A DNA stretch of 64,000 bases from Acinetobacter bohemicus ANC 3994 (GTDB lineage Bacteria; Pseudomonadota; Gammaproteobacteria; Pseudomonadales; Moraxellaceae): contig NZ_KB849176.1 in assembly GCF_000367925.1 (NCBI RefSeq), positions 817,474 through 881,473 on the forward strand, given 5' to 3'. A program made the translations under genes and the position numbers. The notes under the pieces were generated by a model. That model was not told where the DNA came from, searched no databases, and saw nothing but the letters and a program-made list of their open reading frames with translations. Positions 15,881 to 25,515 of the stretch are shown here, piece by piece; position 1 is the first letter of the stretch, and each line of letters begins with the position of its first letter.

Positions 15881-17419
15881 TTATTTCAGGAAGCGTTGAT
15901 AACCTAAGTTGTTGGTGATTTCAGCATATGGATAAGTAATCTTTTCCAATGTTTCAATTAAACCATCTGGGTTTTGTTTGGCATCGGTTGCTTCAAGACC
16001 CACCAGTACGCGACCTTCAGCAGCACCATGATTACGATAGTGGAATAGAGTGATATTATGCGTTGGTCCAAGACGTTCTAAGAAGGTTAATAACGCACCC
16101 GGACGTTCTGGGAATTCTACGCGGAATAAACGCTCATTTTCGATATCCGCATGTCCACCAACCAAGTAACGAATATGCAGTTTGGCTACTTCGTCATCCG
16201 ATAAATCATCGACATCATAGTGGGCTTGTAACAGTTCATGGATGTCATGACGTTCTTTTTCGCCACCTTTTAGACTAATGCCGACAAAGACTTGAGCGGC
16301 ACTTGAAGTGCTGGCACGGTAGTTAAACTCAGTGATATTACGACCTTGTAAAGCACGGCAGAAGTTCAGGAAAGAACCTTTTTCTTCAGGAATGGTCACA
16401 GCAAAAATGGCTTCTTTACGTTCACCGAGTTCTGTTCGTTCTGCGATATAACGTAGGCGGTCAAAATTCATGTTGGCACCGCATACAATCGAAACCATGT
16501 TTTTGTTTTCTAGACCATGTTGTTCAACATATTTTTTAATGCCTGCCAGTGCCATTGCACCAGAAGGCTCAACAATACTACGGCACTCATCATAAGTGTC
16601 TTTAATGGCAGCACAGATTTCATCTGTATTGACCAAAACGACATCACGTTCAACAATTGGCCCTGAATTATCCGATTTTTGTAGTTGGATCACTTGAAAT
16701 GGTTTTTCACCAATTTGTGCTACCGCCGTACCATCGGCAAATAAGCCGACTTGTGGCAGAATCACACGTTCATTGGCTTCAAATGCTGCTTTAAGGCATG
16801 CCGATTCATCGTATTCCACAGGAATGACTTTTACATGGGGCGCAACATCGCCCAAATATGCGGCAACGCCCGCAATTAAACCGCCACCGCCCACAGCAAC
16901 AAAAACATAGTCGACATCACGCCATTGACGCAAAATTTCATTGGCAATGGTGCCTTGACCCGCCATGACCAATTCATCATCGTACGGTGGAATAAAGGTC
17001 ATACCTTCTTCCGTTGCACGTTGAATGGCATATTTATTGGCAACATCAAATGAATCACCATGTAAAACCACATCACCACCTAAGCGTTTTACCGCTTGTA
17101 CCTTAATGTCAGGTGTGGTTTTTGGCATCACAATAATGGCACGAATTCCCAGTTTTTGACCAGATAGGGCCACACCTTGCGCATGGTTGCCTGCTGAAGC
17201 TGTAATAACGCCACGTTCTAACTGAGATTTCGGCAATTGACTAATACGGTTATAAGCACCGCGTAGTTTGAAAGAAAAGACAGGTTGTAAGTCTTCGCGT
17301 TTGAAGCGAATATTATTGTTTAGTTTCTCACTAATTCGTGGCGCTGCTTCGAGTGGAGTTTCGATTGCAACGTCGTACACAGTTGCTTGTAATATTTGTC
17401 GAACCAAACGAGACAGCAT
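15881..17419 (-). CDS. ilvA: Threonine ammonia-lyase, biosynthetic
   Basis: The 512-residue enzyme deaminates threonine to 2-oxobutyrate, the first step of isoleucine synthesis. The PLP lysine sits in FSFKLRGAYNRI (about residues 48-59), and the PLP phosphate-binding glycine loop is VGGGGLIAG (about 175-183). The C-terminal third holds two ACT-like regulatory domains (one around IPEEKGSFLNFCRALQGRNIT, the other around FPERPGALLTFLERLG), as in the long isoleucine-inhibited form. The length matches E. coli IlvA (514). The ATG follows GGAAAA. It is divergent from rpiA. Confidence 0.97.
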   Translation of the reverse strand: MLSRLVRQILQATVYDVAIETPLEAAPRISEKLNNNIRFKREDLQPVFSFKLRGAYNRISQLPKSQLERGVITASAGNHAQGVALSGQKLGIRAIIVMPKTTPDIKVQAVKRLGGDVVLHGDSFDVANKYAIQRATEEGMTFIPPYDDELVMAGQGTIANEILRQWRDVDYVFVAVGGGGLIAGVAAYLGDVAPHVKVIPVEYDESACLKAAFEANERVILPQVGLFADGTAVAQIGEKPFQVIQLQKSDNSGPIVERDVVLVNTDEICAAIKDTYDECRSIVEPSGAMALAGIKKYVEQHGLENKNMVSIVCGANMNFDRLRYIAERTELGERKEAIFAVTIPEEKGSFLNFCRALQGRNITEFNYRASTSSAAQVFVGISLKGGEKERHDIHELLQAHYDVDDLSDDEVAKLHIRYLVGGHADIENERLFRVEFPERPGALLTFLERLGPTHNITLFHYRNHGAAEGRVLVGLEATDAKQNPDGLIETLEKITYPYAEITNNLGYQRFLK

Positions 17420-17526
17420 GTTAATTTTCCATCTAACAGTTTAAAATAGATTTTTATTGTAACAAACCCCTGTACATTTGGGCTGTAAAATCAGCAACAA
17501 ATGTCAAAAAATAGTTGAGCCAAGTT

Positions 17527-18198
17527 ATGAGTCTGTATGCGACCCAAGATGAAAAGAAACAAGCTGCCGCGAAAGCTGCTTTAAAGCATTTGCCAAAGGG
17601 CGGTATTTTGGGTGTAGGTACAGGAAGTACTGTGAACTTCCTCATTGAATTATTACCAGAACTGCAATTAGAAGCAGCTGTTGCAAGTTCTGAAGCGACT
17701 GCCGAGCGCCTTAAAAAATTAGGTATTGAAGTGGTTGATATGAATCACGTTGGTGGTTTAGATGCCTATGTCGATGGTGCGGATGAAATTGACCGCCATA
17801 TGCACATGATTAAAGGTGGTGGTGCTGCACTGACCCGTGAAAAAATTGTCGCGTCGATTGCGAAGAAATTTGTCTGTATTGTCGATGACTCTAAATGGGT
17901 TGAACAGTTAGGTCATGATTTCCCACTGCCTGTAGAAGTGATTCCAATGGCACGTTCTGCTGTGGCACGTAAAATCGTGAGTCTAGGTGGTGACCCCGTT
18001 TATCGTGAAGGTGTCGTCACCGATAATGGTAATGTGATCTTAGACGTGCATAACTTCAACATCTTAAATGCACTTGAGCTTGAAAAAACCTTGAATAATA
18101 TTCCGGGTGTTGTGACCAATGGTATTTTTGCAATTCAGAAAGCGGATATTGCCATTGTGGCAACCAATAACGGTATTGAAGAACGTACTGCGGTTTAA
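17527..18198 (+). CDS. rpiA: Ribose-5-phosphate isomerase A
   Basis: The 223-residue protein interconverts ribose 5-phosphate and ribulose 5-phosphate in the pentose phosphate pathway. Visible motifs are LGVGTGSTVNFLIELL (about residues 27-42), DGADEID (about 81-87) and IKGGGAALTREKI (about 93-105), which hold the phosphate-binding and catalytic residues. The ATG at 17527 (MSLYATQDEKK) is preferred over an in-frame TTG at 17515. It is divergent from ilvA, an arrangement common in gammaproteobacteria. Confidence 0.97.
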   Translation: MSLYATQDEKKQAAAKAALKHLPKGGILGVGTGSTVNFLIELLPELQLEAAVASSEATAERLKKLGIEVVDMNHVGGLDAYVDGADEIDRHMHMIKGGGAALTREKIVASIAKKFVCIVDDSKWVEQLGHDFPLPVEVIPMARSAVARKIVSLGGDPVYREGVVTDNGNVILDVHNFNILNALELEKTLNNIPGVVTNGIFAIQKADIAIVATNNGIEERTAV

Positions 18199-18200
18199 GA

Positions 18201-18317
18201 AATCCTCCCTGACCCTCCTTTTTCAAAGGAGGGGAAAGTCTGTAATTTAATAAGGCTCCTCGAAACTTTTAAAAGTTTGAACTTCCCCCTTTATCAAAGG
18301 GGGATCGAGGGGGGATT
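18201..18317. repeat. Palindromic intergenic repeat (paired hairpins)
   Basis: Two hairpins, CCCTCCTTTTTCAAAGGAGGG (about 18213-18233) and CCCCCTTTATCAAAGGGGG (18285-18303), sit in opposite orientation, and the outer ends AATCCTCCCT and AGGGGGGATT are also inverted. The whole unit is therefore a large imperfect palindrome of about 117 bp after the rpiA stop. It has the look of a REP/BIME-type extragenic element. A decayed relative is at 54444-54547. Confidence 0.75.
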
Positions 18318-18339
18318 AAAATAACGATTAAATATAAAA

Positions 18340-19026
18340 ATGAATCTAACAGATCTGCCTGAAATTAAAATTGTCCGTCATGCACGAGCGATACGACTTC
18401 GCTTGCGGGTAGAGCCAACACAAATTCGTTTAACTGCACCATTATTTTGTAGCAAAAAACAGATTCAAAATTTCATTGATCAATCAGAAGCGTGGTTAGT
18501 CAAAACTTGGCAAGAGCAGCAGCAGAAACAAGAAATACAGCTACAAAATAGGGTATTTCCGACAGAACTTAAACTGTTTAATTTAGAACAAGCTATACAG
18601 ATTACTTATCAAGCGCAGCAGAGAAATTTTGTGTTTGATCATGACGGTTTGAGACTCAGTGTCAGTGATCGTCAGCCTGAGCAATACTTAAAAGCCTTTG
18701 TCATCGCCTATGCAAAACAGCATCTGCCTATTTATTTGGCACAAGTGAGTACTGAAACGGGTTTGAGTTTTGCTGAATGTGCAATTCGACAGCCAAAAAC
18801 ACGCTGGGGAAGTTGTACATCTAAACACGACATTATGTTGAATAGTGCTTTGGTACTGTTTCCTCAAGAGGTCGTTAGATATGTATGTGTACATGAATTA
18901 GCACATACCCGCTATTTTGATCATAGCCCACAGTTTTGGAGGCAAGTACAGTTACATGACCCTAACTTTCAGCAGCATCAGAAAATATTAAAAACAAAGC
19001 AGTTACATTGTTGGTGGTTTTTTTAG
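18340..19026 (+). CDS. YgjP-type zinc metallopeptidase (DUF45, SprT-like)
   Basis: This 228-residue soluble protein contains the zinc motif HELAH in VRYVCVHELAHTRYFDHSPQFW (about residues 181-202), with a likely third ligand in DHSPQFW. The upstream family motif is KTRWGSCTSK (about 153-162). Together these identify the YgjP/M48-like WLM group. E. coli YgjP has no settled substrate. It stands alone downstream of the palindromic repeat. Confidence 0.85.
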   Translation: MNLTDLPEIKIVRHARAIRLRLRVEPTQIRLTAPLFCSKKQIQNFIDQSEAWLVKTWQEQQQKQEIQLQNRVFPTELKLFNLEQAIQITYQAQQRNFVFDHDGLRLSVSDRQPEQYLKAFVIAYAKQHLPIYLAQVSTETGLSFAECAIRQPKTRWGSCTSKHDIMLNSALVLFPQEVVRYVCVHELAHTRYFDHSPQFWRQVQLHDPNFQQHQKILKTKQLHCWWFF

Positions 19027-19147
19027 TAACCATTAAGCGGATTGATGTTTTAATTTTTTATTTTTAAGTGTAGATTGAACTGGATAAAAATGATTTAAAA
19101 TTCATGCGTTGAACCCTTCTCCCATATCGCAATAAAAGAACTCAGAT

Positions 19148-20368
19148 GTGAATTTTACAGATATTCATTATTTCGTATTAATCGTCCCGAGCTGTCTCAT
19201 CTTGATGGGTAGTCTGTTCTTAATTTGTCATTTTTTCTTCAAAGCACCACATTATTTGTTGTGGTTGGGCATCGGATATATTGTTCCGGCATGTGCTTTG
19301 GCAGCACAAAGTTTAATGTCGAATCAACAAATGACGATGTCTTCCCCCATACTGGGGATCATGTATTTGTTTGGTGCTTGGGCCAGTACTTATGCGATGG
19401 CTTTAAGGAAAAATGCACAGGCACATTCTAAACTTGCGTGGGCATTGATTGTGATGCTTACCGCCTTGCTTGGCTATTATGCCTTTATAGATGAGCAACT
19501 GTGGATACGCATGCTGATTTTGAATTTAGGCGTCGCGACTATTCAGTCTTTGGTTCTCATTTCAATGTTTGTCCATTTTAAACACAGTGATCGGTTAAAT
19601 AAAATTGTTGATCTTTCCTATCTGTTTATTGTGTTTTATACCTTTGTGCGTAGCTTGATTATTTTCCTGTTCTTAAAAAATATTGATGCCAGCATGCTTT
19701 CGACTTCGGTTTGGTGGTTAATGATGTTGGCTGCCAGTGTTTTATTGAGCTTGTGGTTTGCTATGGTGCTATTGGGCACTATGGTGCGAGATATAGTCTT
19801 TAAACTTAATGAAGAGCGTTCACGAGACTCATTAACCTATTTGCTCAATCGGCGTGGTTTTTACGACGCTGCAAAAGTAAATTTAGCGCAACGATCGGTA
19901 AAAAAATATTTTTTGCTGATGTGTGATATTGATCATTTTAAAAAAATTAATGATAGCTATGGGCATTTAGTTGGCGATCAGATTTTGCAACAAGTAGGAC
20001 GGATTATTAGCCAAAACGTGCGTGAAAATGATTTGGTTGGACGTTTTGGTGGCGAAGAGTTTATTATTTTATTGCAAATTGAACAGGCTGCTGTTGCATA
20101 TGAAATTGCTGAGCGTATTCGTATTGCCATTGAAACTGAATTATTTTCAGAGAAGCAAATATCGGTAACGGCAAGTTTTGGTCTTGCGCGTGTGAAAAAC
20201 AAGAACCTAACCAATACAATTGATATTGCAGATAAATTGTTATATCGCGCAAAACGAGCAGGGCGGAATTGCGTTTTTTTGGAAAGCTATGAAAGTGTGA
20301 ATAATAAAGCGGTCAGCAATGCTGAGAAAATATCACTAAAACCAAGCAAAATAGTTCAGAAAACTTAA
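19148..20368 (+). CDS. Membrane-bound diguanylate cyclase (GGDEF)
   Basis: The 406-residue protein has six likely membrane segments in its first 220 residues, followed by a GGDEF domain (about 225-385). The signature is GGEEF at residues 301-305, an active variant of GGDEF; the substrate-contact motif CDIDHFKKINDSYGH is present. It should make cyclic di-GMP from two GTP. An I-site RxxD just before the signature was not seen: the upstream segment reads VRENDLVGRF. The start is the GTG at 19148, since the nearby ATG is out of frame; an ATG at 19208 is the alternative. No EAL domain is attached. Confidence 0.92.
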   Translation: MNFTDIHYFVLIVPSCLILMGSLFLICHFFFKAPHYLLWLGIGYIVPACALAAQSLMSNQQMTMSSPILGIMYLFGAWASTYAMALRKNAQAHSKLAWALIVMLTALLGYYAFIDEQLWIRMLILNLGVATIQSLVLISMFVHFKHSDRLNKIVDLSYLFIVFYTFVRSLIIFLFLKNIDASMLSTSVWWLMMLAASVLLSLWFAMVLLGTMVRDIVFKLNEERSRDSLTYLLNRRGFYDAAKVNLAQRSVKKYFLLMCDIDHFKKINDSYGHLVGDQILQQVGRIISQNVRENDLVGRFGGEEFIILLQIEQAAVAYEIAERIRIAIETELFSEKQISVTASFGLARVKNKNLTNTIDIADKLLYRAKRAGRNCVFLESYESVNNKAVSNAEKISLKPSKIVQKT

Positions 20369-20424
20369 ACTTCCTGTCATACTGTCTCGCTAAGAAATAG
20401 ATACTTTGATTTGAGGTCGTGATC

Positions 20425-21474
20425 GTGATTAGTGTTGGTATTGTCGGCGGTACAGGTTATACAGGCGTTGAATTGTTGCGTCTTTTACTACGACACCCAA
20501 ATGTACAGGTTAGTGTACTGACGTCACGTACTGAAAACGGTCGCCGTGTCGATGACATGTTCCCAAGCTTGCGTGGTCATACCGATCTTTGCTATTCAGA
20601 TTTAAATATCGACGAACTTAAACAATGTGATGTTGTTTTCTTTGCAACCCCGCATGGTGTAGCAATGAAGCATGCAGCGGAACTGGTTGCAGCGAATACT
20701 AAAATTGTCGATTTAGCGGCAGATTTTCGCTTGCAAGATTTAGAACAGTTTGAAAAATGGTATGGTCTGGAACATGCTTGTCCAGATCTTTTAAAAGATT
20801 CGGTTTATGGTTTGTCAGAGCTGAACCGTGACAAAATTAAACAAGCCAATGTGGTTGGTAATCCGGGTTGTTATCCAACAACCGTGCAACTGGGTTTAGC
20901 GCCATTATTTAAACATAGCGACACATTGGTGAAACCTGAAAGTATTATTATTGATGCAAAATCAGGTGTTTCAGGTGCCGGACGTAAAGCAAGCTTAGGC
21001 ATGATTTATTCGGAAAATGCCGATAACTTCAAAGCTTATGCGGTTGGCGGTCACCGTCACCATCCTGAGATTGTGGAAGCATTGGAAAATATTTCAGGTC
21101 AAAAAGGTGTGTTCAATCACATCGTCTTTGTACCCCATTTAGTCCCAATGATCCGTGGCATGCTCAGCACGATTTATATTGATTTAACAGATGCAGGCGA
21201 TGCTGTAGATTTGCAAAGCTTATATGAACAATTCTATGCGAATGAGCAGTTTGTTGATGTAATGCCGGTAAATAGTTCACCTGAGACACGTTCTGTTCGT
21301 GGTGCAAACCAACTTCGTATTGCTTTGTATAAACCACAGCCGAAAAAACTGGTTATTTTATCTGTGCAAGATAATTTGGTGAAAGGTGCTGCTGGGCAAG
21401 CGGTACAAAATATGAACCTGATGTTCGGTTTTGCTGAAAATGCAGGTTTAGAAGGAATTGGTTTATTACCATAA
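20425..21474 (+). CDS. argC: N-acetyl-gamma-glutamyl-phosphate reductase
   Basis: The 349-residue enzyme makes N-acetylglutamate semialdehyde in arginine synthesis. The NADP-binding loop is VGIVGGTGYTGVELL (about residues 4-18), and the catalytic Cys sits in VGNPGCYPTTVQLGL (about 147-161). The start is the GTG at 20425 (MISVGIVGG) with GAGG upstream; another in-frame GTG lies two codons earlier. A DUF6776 gene follows with a 72-base gap. argF lies separately at 26086-27006, so the arginine genes are scattered as usual in this group. Confidence 0.97.
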   Translation: MISVGIVGGTGYTGVELLRLLLRHPNVQVSVLTSRTENGRRVDDMFPSLRGHTDLCYSDLNIDELKQCDVVFFATPHGVAMKHAAELVAANTKIVDLAADFRLQDLEQFEKWYGLEHACPDLLKDSVYGLSELNRDKIKQANVVGNPGCYPTTVQLGLAPLFKHSDTLVKPESIIIDAKSGVSGAGRKASLGMIYSENADNFKAYAVGGHRHHPEIVEALENISGQKGVFNHIVFVPHLVPMIRGMLSTIYIDLTDAGDAVDLQSLYEQFYANEQFVDVMPVNSSPETRSVRGANQLRIALYKPQPKKLVILSVQDNLVKGAAGQAVQNMNLMFGFAENAGLEGIGLLP

Positions 21475-21546
21475 AAAACGTTTTTCAACTTCACACACAT
21501 TTAGATTTGGATTTAAATGTGTGTTTTGAATGAATCAAAATAAGAG

Positions 21547-22305
21547 ATGACGATGCTGGATACTGAATTAAATACTCCATCACAACAGGCTCCATTAAGT
21601 AAAAAGCCTTTTTTAAAGGGCAATTTACCTTTGGCGATGGGTGCTGCAATTTTGGTTGTGGGTAGTGGTTTTCTTGGCTATTCAATTGGGCATCGGCAAG
21701 GTCTAACAGTTGTAGGTTTTGAAGCTGATGCAGAACAACTGGTTGAAGTTGTACAAAAGCAAAAGAGTAGCTTGGAAACGCTGAATAAAGGCTTGAATTT
21801 AGCCGTACAAGAACGTGATGTTGCGGTGAGTAATTCAAATGATTTATTTGCTGCGCTGAATCAAGCACGGGTAGATAAAACTCAGTCTGAAGGTCTGGGT
21901 GCAATTTATCGTGAAGTATTGCGTCAACGTGGTGGTCTAAGCCTAACCATACAAAATATTGGGATTAAACCCTTACCTGATAATGCTTATGAATATGAGC
22001 TGGATTTGGTACAAGTGAGTCCCAATAAACGCAGTGCATCGGGTAGTGTTGAATTACATTTAATTCAAGGTACGGAAGTTTTAGCCGTGCCTATGGAAGA
22101 CAAAAATTTCAATTTTCAAGATTCTGAGCGTTTAACTGGACGTTGGACAATGCCTAAAGGCTTTACGCCAGAGTTTATTGAAGTTCGTTTAACTGGAACC
22201 AGTACGCCTGTCATTAAGCGGTTCAGTTGGGGCCGTGGAAAACCTATAGAAAGTCAATCAGCATTTATCTCTGATATTCCTCAAGCAGAAGCAAATGCAC
22301 AATAA
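21547..22305 (+). CDS. Membrane-anchored coiled-coil protein (probable DUF6776)
   Basis: The protein of about 250 residues has a single N-terminal membrane segment (LPLAMGAAILVVGSGFLGYS, about 28-47). A coiled-coil stretch follows (about 60-120: EADAEQLVEVVQKQKSSLETL and onward), then a C-terminal beta-rich domain ending around SWGRGKP. This architecture fits what I recall as DUF6776 in Acinetobacter and Pseudomonas relatives. The second start at 21553 (MLDTEL) is equally possible. The function is unknown. Confidence 0.65.
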   Translation: MTMLDTELNTPSQQAPLSKKPFLKGNLPLAMGAAILVVGSGFLGYSIGHRQGLTVVGFEADAEQLVEVVQKQKSSLETLNKGLNLAVQERDVAVSNSNDLFAALNQARVDKTQSEGLGAIYREVLRQRGGLSLTIQNIGIKPLPDNAYEYELDLVQVSPNKRSASGSVELHLIQGTEVLAVPMEDKNFNFQDSERLTGRWTMPKGFTPEFIEVRLTGTSTPVIKRFSWGRGKPIESQSAFISDIPQAEANAQ

Positions 22306-22323
22306 ATGTGAATTTTAAATCCT

Positions 22324-22737
22324 ATGCGAATGAATAAACGTCAAAATTGTTTAAATGACATCAAAAATTCTTTTCATCAATCTGGATATGTCGATTGGCA
22401 TATTAGTCCACGCTTAAGCAATGAAACGCATGAGGAAGCAGAGGGTGATATTGCAGTACAAGCCGCGAAACCTGAATTAAAGCGTCCGCCCATGTATTGT
22501 GTTGTTTTAATGAACGACGATTACACACCAATGGACTTTGTAATTGAAATTTTACAACAATACTTCGCTTTGAATCTTGACCAAGCCACTCAAGTAATGC
22601 TAACTGTACATTATGAAGGGAAAGGTATCGCAGGCGTTTATCCAAGAGACATTGCGGAAACAAAAGCGAACCAAGTAAATAATTATGCTCGGTCACAAGG
22701 TTATCCATTGCTTTGTCAGATTGAGCCAAAAGATTAA
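22324..22737 (+). CDS. clpS: ATP-dependent Clp protease adaptor ClpS
   Basis: The C-terminal 85 residues are a classic ClpS core: PPMYCVVLMNDDYTPMDFVIEIL with the NDD/TPMDFV substrate-binding pocket, then VMLTVHYEGKGIAGVYPRDIAETK. The protein (137 aa, or 135 from the second ATG) has a longer N-terminal tail than E. coli ClpS (106). It delivers N-degron substrates to ClpAP. It lies 9 bases upstream of clpA, the universal pairing. Confidence 0.95.
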   Translation: MRMNKRQNCLNDIKNSFHQSGYVDWHISPRLSNETHEEAEGDIAVQAAKPELKRPPMYCVVLMNDDYTPMDFVIEILQQYFALNLDQATQVMLTVHYEGKGIAGVYPRDIAETKANQVNNYARSQGYPLLCQIEPKD

Positions 22738-22746
22738 GGGGATTAC

Positions 22747-25023
22747 ATGCTCAGTCGTCAATTGGAAGTATCTTTACGTTTGGCTGTTAGCATGGCTCGT
22801 CAAAAGAGACATGAGTTTCTGACGGTTGAACATTTATTGTTGGCGTTACTTGATAATGACTCTGCTGTAAATGCGCTTAAAGCGTGTGGTGCGGACATTA
22901 TTGTTCTTCGCAAAGAATTAGAAGAATACGTTGAACAACATACCCCTAAATTAAGCGAACATAGCGATCAGGCACCACATCCGACTGAAAGTTTTGATCG
23001 TATTTTGCAACGTGCAATTTTCCATGTGCAATCGAGCGGTGGTGATCGTACAGTTGAAGGTGCGGACATTCTGGTTGCGATGTATTCTGAACGTGATTCA
23101 TTTGCTGTTTATTTACTTAAACGCCATCAAATTAATCGTTTAACTTTAACTCAATATTTATCTCATGGTACGCGCAAAGAAGAAGTGCAAGCCGAAGAGG
23201 AAGTTGAAGAGTTGGATGGTGAAACATCTGCTTCTGCAAATGCAGGACCACTCGATTTATATACCACTAATTTGAATGTGGAAGCGCAAAAAGGCAAAAC
23301 AGATCCTTTAATCGGTCGTGAAAAAGAAATTGAACGTGCAGCACAAATTTTATGCCGCCGCCGTAAAAACAATCCATTGTTGGTGGGTGATCCCGGTGTT
23401 GGTAAAACATCGATTGCTGAAGGTTTAGCTTGGCTGATTGTTAATGGTAAAGCACCAAAACCACTTGAAAATGCTGAAGTCTTCAGTTTGGATATTGGGG
23501 CATTGGTTGCAGGTACAAAATACCGTGGTGATTTTGAAAAACGTTTAAAACAACTTTTAAATGCTTTGAAAAAGAAACCAGAAGCCATTTTGTTTATTGA
23601 TGAAATTCACATGATTATTGGTGCAGGCTCAAGTATGGGCAGCACCATGGATGCATCCAATTTAATTAAGCCAGCGCTGTCGAATGGTTCACTACGTTGC
23701 ATTGGTTCAACGACTTTCCAAGAATATCGTCAGGTCTTTGAAAAAGATCATGCTTTATCACGCCGTTTCCAAAAAATTGATGTCAATGAGCCATCTATTT
23801 CTGAAACAGTTGATATTTTACGTGGTTTAAAATCTAAATTTGAAGATTTTCATCATGTTCAATATGACGATAGAGCATTGGTTGCTGCTGTGGAATTGTC
23901 TGCGAAATTTATTAATGATCGCTTTTTACCAGACAAAGCCATTGACGTAATTGATGAAGCAGGCGCACAACGTCGTTTGAAAGCAGAGCAAGATGATAGT
24001 TTAATTACGGTAGAAAATATCGAAGATATCATTTCTAAAATTGCGCGTATTCCACCAAAAACCGTATCGAAAGATGACAAGACAGTATTAATTAATCTTG
24101 AACGTGATTTGAAGCGTGTGGTTTTTGGTCAAGATACAGCAATTGAAGCACTGGGTTCTGCCATTAAATTATCACGTGCAGGTCTAAAATCACCAGATAA
24201 ACCTGTCGGTAGCTTTGTATTTGCTGGTCCTACTGGTGTGGGTAAAACTGAGGTCACCAAGCAGTTAGCTAAATTGTTAGGTGTGGAATTGGTTCGTTTC
24301 GATATGTCTGAATATATGGAGCGTCATGCAGTTTCACGTTTAATTGGTGCGCCTCCGGGTTATGTTGGTTTTGACCAAGGTGGTTTGTTGACCGATGCCA
24401 TTCATAAAAGCCCACATTGCGTCTTGCTACTGGACGAAATTGAAAAAGCGCATCCAGATGTGTTTAATTTATTACTGCAAATTATGGATCATGGTTCATT
24501 GACTGATAACAATGGTCGAAAGTCTGATTTCCGTAATGTGATTCTTGTTTTAACCACCAATATTGGGGCGGACAGTATTTCTCGCGCCAGCATTGGTTTT
24601 ATGGAGCAAGACAATAGTAATGACAATAAAGATGCAATGAAGAAGGCATTTTCACCAGAATTCCGAAATCGTTTGGATGGCATTATTCAGTTTAATGCAT
24701 TGCCGACGACGGTCATCGAAAATGTGGTGGATAAATTCTTAACCGAATTACAAGCACAACTTGATGATAAAAAAGTCGTTCTCGATGTCGATCAAAGTGC
24801 CCGTGAATGGATGGCTGAAAATGGTTATGACCGTTTAATGGGTGCTCGTCCAATGCAACGTTTGATTCAAGAACATTTGAAAAAACCACTTGCTGAAATG
24901 ATTTTGTTCGGTGAGCTTGCTGAACATGGTGGTAATGTTGCTGTTTCTGTGAAACAAGAAAATGGTAAGGCGGTAGGATTGAAACTCGAAGTATTTGAAG
25001 ATCAAACTGCTGAACCTGCATAA
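22747..25023 (+). CDS. clpA: ATP-dependent Clp protease ATP-binding subunit ClpA
   Basis: The 758-residue AAA+ unfoldase matches E. coli ClpA (758). It has an N-domain that docks ClpS (about 1-145), an acidic linker (EEVQAEEEVEELDGE), a first nucleotide domain with Walker A GDPGVGKT (about 215-222) and Walker B LFIDEIH, and a second with GPTGVGKT (about 495-502) and LLLDEIEKAH. There is no ClpB-type middle coiled coil. It feeds substrates to ClpP. It is in an operon with clpS and ends in a perfect terminator. Confidence 0.98.
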   Translation: MLSRQLEVSLRLAVSMARQKRHEFLTVEHLLLALLDNDSAVNALKACGADIIVLRKELEEYVEQHTPKLSEHSDQAPHPTESFDRILQRAIFHVQSSGGDRTVEGADILVAMYSERDSFAVYLLKRHQINRLTLTQYLSHGTRKEEVQAEEEVEELDGETSASANAGPLDLYTTNLNVEAQKGKTDPLIGREKEIERAAQILCRRRKNNPLLVGDPGVGKTSIAEGLAWLIVNGKAPKPLENAEVFSLDIGALVAGTKYRGDFEKRLKQLLNALKKKPEAILFIDEIHMIIGAGSSMGSTMDASNLIKPALSNGSLRCIGSTTFQEYRQVFEKDHALSRRFQKIDVNEPSISETVDILRGLKSKFEDFHHVQYDDRALVAAVELSAKFINDRFLPDKAIDVIDEAGAQRRLKAEQDDSLITVENIEDIISKIARIPPKTVSKDDKTVLINLERDLKRVVFGQDTAIEALGSAIKLSRAGLKSPDKPVGSFVFAGPTGVGKTEVTKQLAKLLGVELVRFDMSEYMERHAVSRLIGAPPGYVGFDQGGLLTDAIHKSPHCVLLLDEIEKAHPDVFNLLLQIMDHGSLTDNNGRKSDFRNVILVLTTNIGADSISRASIGFMEQDNSNDNKDAMKKAFSPEFRNRLDGIIQFNALPTTVIENVVDKFLTELQAQLDDKKVVLDVDQSAREWMAENGYDRLMGARPMQRLIQEHLKKPLAEMILFGELAEHGGNVAVSVKQENGKAVGLKLEVFEDQTAEPA

Positions 25024-25037
25024 TCAGATCCATGCTT

Positions 25038-25067
25038 AAAATAACCCGTGTTCGCACGGGTTATTTT
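25038..25067 (+). terminator. Terminator of clpS-clpA
   Basis: AAAATAACCCGTG and CACGGGTTATTTT form a perfect 13-bp stem with a TTCG tetraloop, 15 bases after clpA. Confidence 0.95.
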
Positions 25068-25074
25068 GTTTCTA

Positions 25075-25115
25075 CTCACCCTCATTCCAACCTTCTCCCA
25101 AAGGGAGAAAGACAA
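25075..25115. repeat. Short palindromic repeat fragment
   Basis: CACCCTCATTCCAACCTT followed by CTCCCAAAGGGAG is the core of a widely dispersed extragenic palindrome type in proteobacteria. Only one half-unit is present here. Confidence 0.4.
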
Positions 25116-25160
25116 AACTGGCCTATATAGAAAGTTATGGATATTCAAATTACTAAGGTA

Positions 25161-25490
25161 ATGACGACCTTTTGCCTTTTTTTTGTCACAGCGATTGCGG
25201 AAATTTTAGGTTGTTATTTTCCCTATTTAATTTTAAATCAAGGTAAGTCGCATTGGTTTTGGTTGCCGACAGTATTCAGTTTGGCCGTATTTGTGTGGTT
25301 ATTGACCTTGCATCCTGCTGCATCAGGTAGAATTTATGCCGCTTATGGTGGGATTTATATATTTACCGCTTTAATGTGGTTACGTTATGTCGATCAGGTG
25401 GTGTTAACCCGTTGGGATATGTTGGGTGGTCTGGTGGTCATATCGGGTGCGATGATGATTATTCTGCAACCTCAAGGTTTGATACGTTAG
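25161..25490 (+). CDS. YnfA family (UPF0060) small membrane protein
   Basis: The 109-residue protein has four membrane helices and belongs to UPF0060/YnfA, a small-multidrug-resistance-like family. The family opening FFVTAIAEILGCYFPYL and the second-half segment HPAASGRIYAAYGGIYI are clear. The start at 25161 has AAGG just upstream and gives the usual family length; a frame from 25137 would add eight residues. YnfA proteins have been linked to efflux of cationic dyes in some species. It is monocistronic by appearance. Confidence 0.9.
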   Translation: MTTFCLFFVTAIAEILGCYFPYLILNQGKSHWFWLPTVFSLAVFVWLLTLHPAASGRIYAAYGGIYIFTALMWLRYVDQVVLTRWDMLGGLVVISGAMMIILQPQGLIR

Positions 25491-25515
25491 ATGGCTAACG
25501 TATCAAGTTATAATT

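Noticed and set aside
21491..21904. Minus-strand 137-codon frame over the DUF6776 gene
   Set aside because: Leu/Gln/His-rich translation typical of an antisense frame; the sense gene has a membrane segment and coiled coil.
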